Positions 15,048 to 19,038 of a stretch of DNA of 19,038 bases are shown one piece after another. Below the pieces are notes generated by a model. That model ran no database searches. It had not been told where the DNA came from and saw only the letters and a program-made list of their open reading frames with translations. The DNA is from Limiplasma sp048370855 (GTDB lineage: Bacteria; Bacillota; Clostridia; Christensenellales; Aristaeellaceae). Position numbers and translations under genes: made by a program. Location of the stretch: the NCBI GenBank assembly GCA_048370855.1, contig DBGEOK010000061.1, positions 1 through 19,038 of the forward strand, written 5' to 3'. Within the stretch, counting starts at the first letter, position 1; each line of letters starts with the position of its first letter.

Positions 15048-15869
15048 TCAGTATACGCGCTCGGTGGTATAGCTTTTGACGGCGATGCCGCATACGTCGG
15101 AGGTCGCGTCGCAGCGGAGCCATTCGCCGTCCAGCCATACCTCGTTCCAGGCGTGATAGGTTTGATCGGCGTACCCGATGACAAGCTTCGCGGGAATGTC
15201 CTGGGAGCGGAGCATGCATGCCACGAGCGAGGCAAAATCGAAGCAGATGCCCTTGTTTCCGGTATATACGTCGTCCATATCCGGCAGGTAGCTGATGATT
15301 TGCCCGCTGATAACGGAGGCGGCGCGGACATAATCATACACCGTATGGTCCACCACATACTGGTAGACGGCTTGGAATTTCTCCCGGTCTGTGGACAGGT
15401 TTCGGCACAGCTCGTCCGCCTTCAGCACGGCGAGGGTGGAGGGCTGATAGCTCACAAACTGGTTTGGGTACAGGTACGGGTATGTCTCGTCCGCCACCTG
15501 CGCCTTGAAGGATATGCTGGAAACGGTGCTGTATTTGTTGCCGGAAACCTGGGAAAAAACCTGTACCTTATACTTTCCGCTGCCGAGCTGAAGCGGGAAG
15601 GGCTCGTATTCGCCGTTTGAGTTCAGGTCGTAGGTCAGGCTGCTTTTGCCCAGCGATACGCGGCACTTGAGCTTTTTTTCGGTCGCCTTGTGCATGACCA
15701 TAATGTAGCCCTGGTCGGCGTGGCTGGCGTCCACCGTGGTGCCGCTTTTCTGGTAGACGGTATCGCCCGGGGCCTCGGGCATAAGCAGCGCCAGCGCGGC
15801 CGCGCACAGGAGAAGGGCCAATGCCGCCGCAAGCGCGCCAAAACGGGCGTGCCCGCGCCTGAAACTCAT
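15048..15869 (-). CDS. Membrane-anchored transglutaminase-like protein
   Basis: A 273-residue protein with an N-terminal hydrophobic helix (about 11-30) acting as a membrane anchor or signal, a beta-rich region (40-150, containing YIMVMHKATEKKLKCRVSLG), and a transglutaminase/protease-like core. The catalytic triad is visible: C209 in NKGICFDFASL, H239 in TYHAWNEVW and D254 in LRCDAT. Such domains cleave or cross-link peptide bonds and are often found in secreted cell-envelope proteins; the substrate is unknown. The ATG at 15869 is 9 bases after GGAGGAG (15879-15885). The frame's TTG at 15887 lies just before that site and the ATG at 15878 touches it. It is the first gene of the pilus-like operon, 29 bases before PilC, with its own promoter at 15957-15985. 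Confidence 0.9.
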   Translation of the reverse strand: MSFRRGHARFGALAAALALLLCAAALALLMPEAPGDTVYQKSGTTVDASHADQGYIMVMHKATEKKLKCRVSLGKSSLTYDLNSNGEYEPFPLQLGSGKYKVQVFSQVSGNKYSTVSSISFKAQVADETYPYLYPNQFVSYQPSTLAVLKADELCRNLSTDREKFQAVYQYVVDHTVYDYVRAASVISGQIISYLPDMDDVYTGNKGICFDFASLVACMLRSQDIPAKLVIGYADQTYHAWNEVWLDGEWLRCDATSDVCGIAVKSYTTERVY

Positions 15870-15956
15870 CACACACATCTCCTCCAAACGCTACGCCTCC
15901 GCCTGGCTGTCCTTCACATTCGGCATCCAGCCCAAACAATGCCAACGGTGATTTCT

Positions 15957-15985
15957 ATTTTACTTTCTTTGAACAAGTCCGTCAA
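15957..15985 (-). promoter_or_regulatory. Sigma-A promoter for the transglutaminase-pilus operon
   Basis: On the minus strand TTGACG (15985-15980) and TAAAAT (15962-15957) are separated by exactly 17 bases. The implied leader before the transglutaminase start is about 80 bases. No other good promoter was found inside the tightly packed operon. Confidence 0.75.
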
Positions 15986-16348
15986 GGGCGTCGTCTGGGG
16001 CGGCGCGCCACAGCCCGCGCATGGGCCGCCGGAAACGTGGGAAGCCTTTTGGGAGGCGGGGGAGTCTGAATCCGGGCAGGAAAACGCGTTCAGGCCGTCG
16101 AAGAAGCTCGCCAACCGGCGATCTTTTTCGACCTGTACCTTCGGAAATGCTTCGGCAGGACCGAGGCTGTCGCCCGGGCGCTGTGAGCGGCGAAAGCATC
16201 GGAGCCATTGCCGGCGGCCTGTCAGACGGGCGATACGATTCATTTGGAACGGCGGCGGCCCCTTCAAACCACCCCGGGAGGGGAGTTTTTCGACGCATTG
16301 AAAGGGCGTTCCGCCCGGGCGCGCCGCGCAAGCAGAGGAGGTTCTTTC
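15986..16348. other. Non-coding part of the divergent gap between the pilus operon and the amidohydrolase
   Basis: No gene is supported. The stretch contains the long hairpin at 16091-16135 and two copies of the palindrome CGCCCGGGCG (16171-16180 and 16312-16321). I found no convincing promoter for the plus-strand amidohydrolase. An open frame running through it from 16208 is only the upstream extension of that gene. Confidence 0.6.
16091..16135. repeat. Long imperfect hairpin in the divergent intergenic gap
   Basis: GTCGAAGAAG (16097-16106) pairs with CTTTTTCGAC (16123-16132), ten pairs with one G-T. An inner stem CGCC/GGCG with a four-base loop continues after one mismatch, and an outer CAG/CTG adds three more pairs past a three-base bulge. 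The T run is inside the stem, so it is not a normal terminator. Its role is unknown. Confidence 0.55.
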
Positions 16349-17932
16349 ATGCGGACGATCTTTACAAACGGAACCATTTTGACCATGAACCCCGCTGAAC
16401 CCACGGCGGAGGCGCTGCTCGAAAGAGACGGCGTCATTGAGGCGTTGGGCGGTCTTGCGGAGCTGCGGGGGCTTTGCGGAGGCGAAGCGTGCCGCGAGGA
16501 GAATCTGGACGGCAATACGCTGCTGCCGGCGTTTATCGACGGGCACAGCCATATTCTCCAGTTCGCCAGAACGCTTCACTATGCCCAGCTTGGAGAGGCG
16601 CGCAGCTTTGAGGAGATTGTGAAATGCCTCGAGGACTTTATCCGCGACCGTCGCGTGCCGGTCGGAGCGTGGGTCATCGGGATGGGATATGACCCGGACC
16701 GCCTGGAGGAACGGGCGCATCCGCTCCGGCAGGTGCTGGACCGCGTGGCGGATCATCCGGTCATTGTGACGGCGGACTCCGGCCATATGGGGTGCATGAA
16801 TACCAAGGCGCTCGCGCTGGCGGGCGTGACCGCGCGAACCGAGGCTCCGGAGGGCGGGCGTATCGGCCATGGGGCGGATGGAGAGCCGGACGGCTACCTG
16901 GAGGAAAACGCCTTTTCTCAGTATTCCCGCGTCATCCCCGCGCCGACGGAGGAACAGTTTTGGCAGGGCCTTGCGCGCGCGCAGGAGATCTACGCCTCTT
17001 ACGGCGTGACCATGGCGCAGGAAGGGCTGATGCATCCCGAGGATTACCGCGTGCTGCGCTCGGCGGACGAGGAAGGCCGCCTGACGCTGAACCTTGTGGG
17101 CTATGCGGACATCCGCGAGCGCGACCGGTTTCCGCACGCCGAGCCGGGCTGGGGGCTTCGAAGCGGGGGACGGTTCCGCGTGGGCGGGTATAAGCTGTTT
17201 TTGGACGGCAGCCCGCAGGGCCGTACCGCCTGGCTGACCCGACCCTACCTGCCCAAGGCGGGCCAGCCCGCCGACTACCTGGGCTATCCGGTGATGAGCG
17301 GCGAGCAGGCGCGGCGCTATGTGGAGCTGGCGGCGGCGGACGGGCAGCAGCTTTTGACGCACTGCAACGGAGACGCGGCGATCGACCAGCTTCTGGACGC
17401 GCACGCGAAGCCTTGCCAAACGCGCAACGTAATCATCCACGCGCAGCTTATGCGGCGGGACCAGCTTCCGAGGGTGAAGGCGCTGGGCCTGATGCCAAGC
17501 TACTTTGTGGCGCACGTGGAGCGCTATGGGGACGCGCACCTGCGAAACCTGGGCGCGGAGCGCGCGGGGTTAATCAGCCCGATTCACAGCACGGCGGCGC
17601 TGGGCATACCCTATACGCTCCATCAGGACACGCCGGTGATGCCGCCGGACATGCTCCGCACGCTATACTGCGCCATGTGCCGCGTAACCGGGGAGGGAAA
17701 GCCGCTTGGCCCGGAGGAGCGCGCGACGCTAAGCGAGGCGCTCCGCGGCGCGACGGTGTACGGCGCATATCAGTATTTTGAGGAGAATCGCCGGGGCATG
17801 CTGAAGCCGGGCATGCGGGCGGACCTGACCGTGGCGGAGGGACGCCTGGTTTCCGACCCGCGCGAGAGCTTCCGTGATAAGCGCATCCTGGCGACCTACC
17901 GGGACGGCGAGAAGATTTTTACGCGGTCGTGA
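16349..17932 (+). CDS. YtcJ-like amidohydrolase (amidohydrolase family 3)
   Basis: A 527-residue cytoplasmic metal-dependent hydrolase of the amidohydrolase superfamily, the YtcJ-like group; the natural substrate is unknown. Motifs: small beta domain at both ends (MRTIFTNGTILTMN and MLKPGMRADLTV), the metal-binding FIDGHSH with H66 and H68, GYKLFLDGSPQGRTAWLTRPY, LLTHCNGDAAIDQ, NVIIHAQL, and LHQDTPVMPPDML with the catalytic aspartate. The barrel motifs are all in order and length is normal, so it should be functional. The ATG at 16349 follows AGAGGAGG (16334-16341) with 7-base spacing; the frame extends upstream to 16208 without another good site. It stands alone, divergent from the pilus operon. 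Confidence 0.93.
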   Translation: MRTIFTNGTILTMNPAEPTAEALLERDGVIEALGGLAELRGLCGGEACREENLDGNTLLPAFIDGHSHILQFARTLHYAQLGEARSFEEIVKCLEDFIRDRRVPVGAWVIGMGYDPDRLEERAHPLRQVLDRVADHPVIVTADSGHMGCMNTKALALAGVTARTEAPEGGRIGHGADGEPDGYLEENAFSQYSRVIPAPTEEQFWQGLARAQEIYASYGVTMAQEGLMHPEDYRVLRSADEEGRLTLNLVGYADIRERDRFPHAEPGWGLRSGGRFRVGGYKLFLDGSPQGRTAWLTRPYLPKAGQPADYLGYPVMSGEQARRYVELAAADGQQLLTHCNGDAAIDQLLDAHAKPCQTRNVIIHAQLMRRDQLPRVKALGLMPSYFVAHVERYGDAHLRNLGAERAGLISPIHSTAALGIPYTLHQDTPVMPPDMLRTLYCAMCRVTGEGKPLGPEERATLSEALRGATVYGAYQYFEENRRGMLKPGMRADLTVAEGRLVSDPRESFRDKRILATYRDGEKIFTRS

Positions 17933-18344
17933 GGAGGGACGGGGCGCAAAGCCGAACGCGGCGTTACGGCCGCCCTCCCGCGAGGCTCGCGTTCCGTGCG
18001 CTTCCGGCGGAAGCTTGCTATGCCCGTCCCTGCCGGAGGATTCTTCACCCGCTTTCATTCTGATCTGAACCGATCGTTCGACATTTGAAAAAAACCGATA
18101 TATCAGGCCGAAGGCCTTCCGGGGAACTGGCGGCGATCAAATCGGACGGACGCCCCGATCCAATCGAGCCCGGCGGATGGCGCGGTCGGGACAACCCGCG
18201 AGGAAGCCCTGTTGCGCAAGGCTTCCGGCCCTGACGCGCATGAGGCTGCGGGAAAGCGAAAAGCGTTCGCGCCGTCACGCGCCCTTTCAGCACCCCGGCA
18301 TGACCCATGCTTGGGCCGCGAACGCGGCCCAAGAAAAGGGATTC
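17933..18344. other. 412-base gap without a recognisable gene before the insertion sequence
   Basis: Short open frames are present but none has a ribosome binding site and protein features together. An inverted GGGACGGG/CCCGTCCC pair (about 17936 and 18023) and a palindrome-like GAAGGCCTTC (about 18103) occur, plus the long palindrome at 18310-18333. I see nothing else; the stretch may hold decayed sequence. Confidence 0.5.
18310..18333. repeat. Perfect 11-bp inverted repeat beside the insertion sequence end
   Basis: CTTGGGCCGCG and CGCGGCCCAAG are separated by only AA. Neither strand has a T run after it, so it is not a standard intrinsic terminator. A small GCATG/CATGC hairpin lies immediately before it. 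It ends 12 bases before the probable insertion sequence end. Confidence 0.7.
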
Positions 18345-19038
18345 CTAGGTTGTATCTGAAAAGTCGGCAAAATTGTGCAAAATGCCGAAGGAGACAAAAG
18401 CAGCGGCGAGGAGGACGAAGGCGCGGAAGGAGTCAGGGCGCTTATCATAGCGGGTATCGACCCGTCGGAAGTCCTTCAGGCGGCAGAAAAAGCGCTCCAC
18501 GACGTTGCGCCGCTTGTAACGCTCGTGGTCATACTCCCAAGGCTCCCGCAAATTCTTTTTGGGCGGGATTGTGTAAGCCGCTCCCCGCTGTGTGAGATAA
18601 GCGCGGAGCTTTTTCGTCCCATAGGCCCGGTCGCCCAGCAGATCGGTCCCCTTCAGGCTGGGGAGCCGCTCCAATAACGGGATTGCCTCGTCAAAGTCCT
18701 CCCGGTTCCCCGCCGAGAGCGACAGGCAGACAGGCGCGCCCCCGGTTGTCCACTACCGCGTGTATCTTTGTGTTCCTGCCGCCGCGCGTCCGCCCGATGC
18801 ACCTGTCGCCTGCCCGCGTCGGTTTCTTGGACCACGGCTCGCCTGTTCATTTACCTTGACCGACGTGGAGTCGATGCTGAGCTCCCCCGCCCCCTCGGGA
18901 TGGATGGCTTGAAACACCCGCTCCAGGGTTCCGTCGTCCCGCCACCGGCAGAAGCGGCTGTACACCGTCTGGTGAGGGCCGTACCGCTCCGGCAGGTCCA
19001 CCCACCGCGCCATCCACAGGATTCCGTTAAAGTGGGCG
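18345..19038 (-). pseudogene. IS5-family transposase, broken by two compensating frame changes and partial
   Basis: DDE transposase that would cut and move the element. Reading leftward from the edge, the first part (HFNGILW, WVDLPERYGPHQTVYSRFCRW, SIDSTSVKVNEQAS) carries the first catalytic aspartate. Near 18820-18845 the sensible protein moves to the -1 frame (KKPTRAGDRCIGRTRGGRNTKIHAVVD, then NRGRACL). Near 18726 it returns to the original frame (LSLSAGNREDFDEAIPLL, LLGDRAYG with the second aspartate, RNVVERFFCRLKDFRR with the glutamate). Some IS5 elements use one programmed frameshift to fuse two ORFs, but two shifts that cancel, and no obvious slippery heptamer, suggest decay. The usual TGAP-like residues before WxDLPERYG also seem missing. 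The frame stays open to the edge. Confidence 0.75.
18346..19038 (-). mobile_element. IS5-family insertion sequence, cut by the window edge
   Basis: The element is defined by its IS5-type DDE transposase, which runs off the right edge. The left end is probably just inside the CCTAGG at 18344-18349, because the transposase stop codon lies there and CTAG/TA is the kind of target IS5-family elements use. The other terminal repeat is outside the window, so the exact boundary and target duplication are not confirmed. Confidence 0.7.

Noticed and set aside
16021..16140. Possible riboswitch ahead of the amidohydrolase
   Set aside because: Short runs recalled the cobalamin consensus, but the required conserved boxes are not present in order.
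16171..16321. Two copies of the palindrome CGCCCGGGCG
   Set aside because: A 10-base GC palindrome is expected by chance in sequence this GC-rich, and no regulator site spacing links the two copies.
15914..17539. 541-codon open frame on the minus strand
   Set aside because: It is antisense to the amidohydrolase gene, whose motifs are unmistakable, and it also covers the promoter of the pilus operon.
18310..18333. Palindrome as an intrinsic terminator for the transposase
   Set aside because: There is no T run after the stem in either direction; the T-rich bases on the minus strand precede the stem rather than follow it.
18653..18850. 65-codon minus-strand frame inside the transposase
   Set aside because: Neither of the two frames that give transposase-like protein is this one, so it is a shadow.

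Overview
The window looks like a piece of chromosome from a GC-rich member of the Firmicutes, most likely class Clostridia. Ribosome binding sites are strong AGGAGG types, TTG and GTG starts occur, promoters are of the sigma-A type, transketolase is split into two genes, and the pilus genes have a compact Firmicutes-like layout. No rRNA, tRNA or CRISPR array is visible, and I cannot name a species from the sequence.

Layout. (1) 31-2949 (+) encodes a large membrane protein joining two Cache-like extracellular sensor modules to a C-terminal MscS mechanosensitive channel. It converges on a split transketolase pair (4997-3214, minus) and the two share a strong bidirectional hairpin terminator at 3093-3132. 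The transketolase pair has its own promoter (5046-5075). (2) 6172-5108 (minus) is a two-helix membrane protein with a long proline/alanine-rich tail. Divergent from it, 6318-8911 (+) is a compact three-gene unit: a von Willebrand A (VWA) domain protein, a PP2C-type phosphatase and a Ser/Thr-kinase-like protein. This gene composition resembles the TerY-P triads (VWA, PP2C, kinase) and is the most system-like signalling module here. A terminator follows at about 9040-9066. (3) 9284-10684 (+) is an orphan secreted solute-binding-like protein in a visibly less GC-rich stretch, preceded by a perfect inverted repeat.

(4) 15869-10950 (minus) is a tightly packed operon: a membrane-anchored transglutaminase-like protein, a PilC/GspF platform protein, four small membrane-anchored pilin-like proteins with non-canonical N-termini, and a PilT-type ATPase. 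Genes overlap or nearly abut, and a good promoter lies at 15957-15985. No PilB extension ATPase, prepilin peptidase or secretin is present in the window, which makes this an unusual minimal type IV pilus-like machine. (5) 16349-17932 (+) encodes a YtcJ-like metal-dependent amidohydrolase, transcribed divergently from the pilus operon across a 479-base gap that holds a long imperfect hairpin. (6) 18345 to the right edge (minus) is an IS5-family insertion sequence cut by the window, with a transposase split by two compensating frame changes.

Working together: the VWA, phosphatase and kinase genes probably form one signalling unit. The transglutaminase, PilC, pilin-like and PilT genes probably form one envelope machine. 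The channel, transketolase, solute-binding protein and amidohydrolase appear independent. The two most rewarding targets are the phospho-signalling triad and the PilT-only pilus operon.
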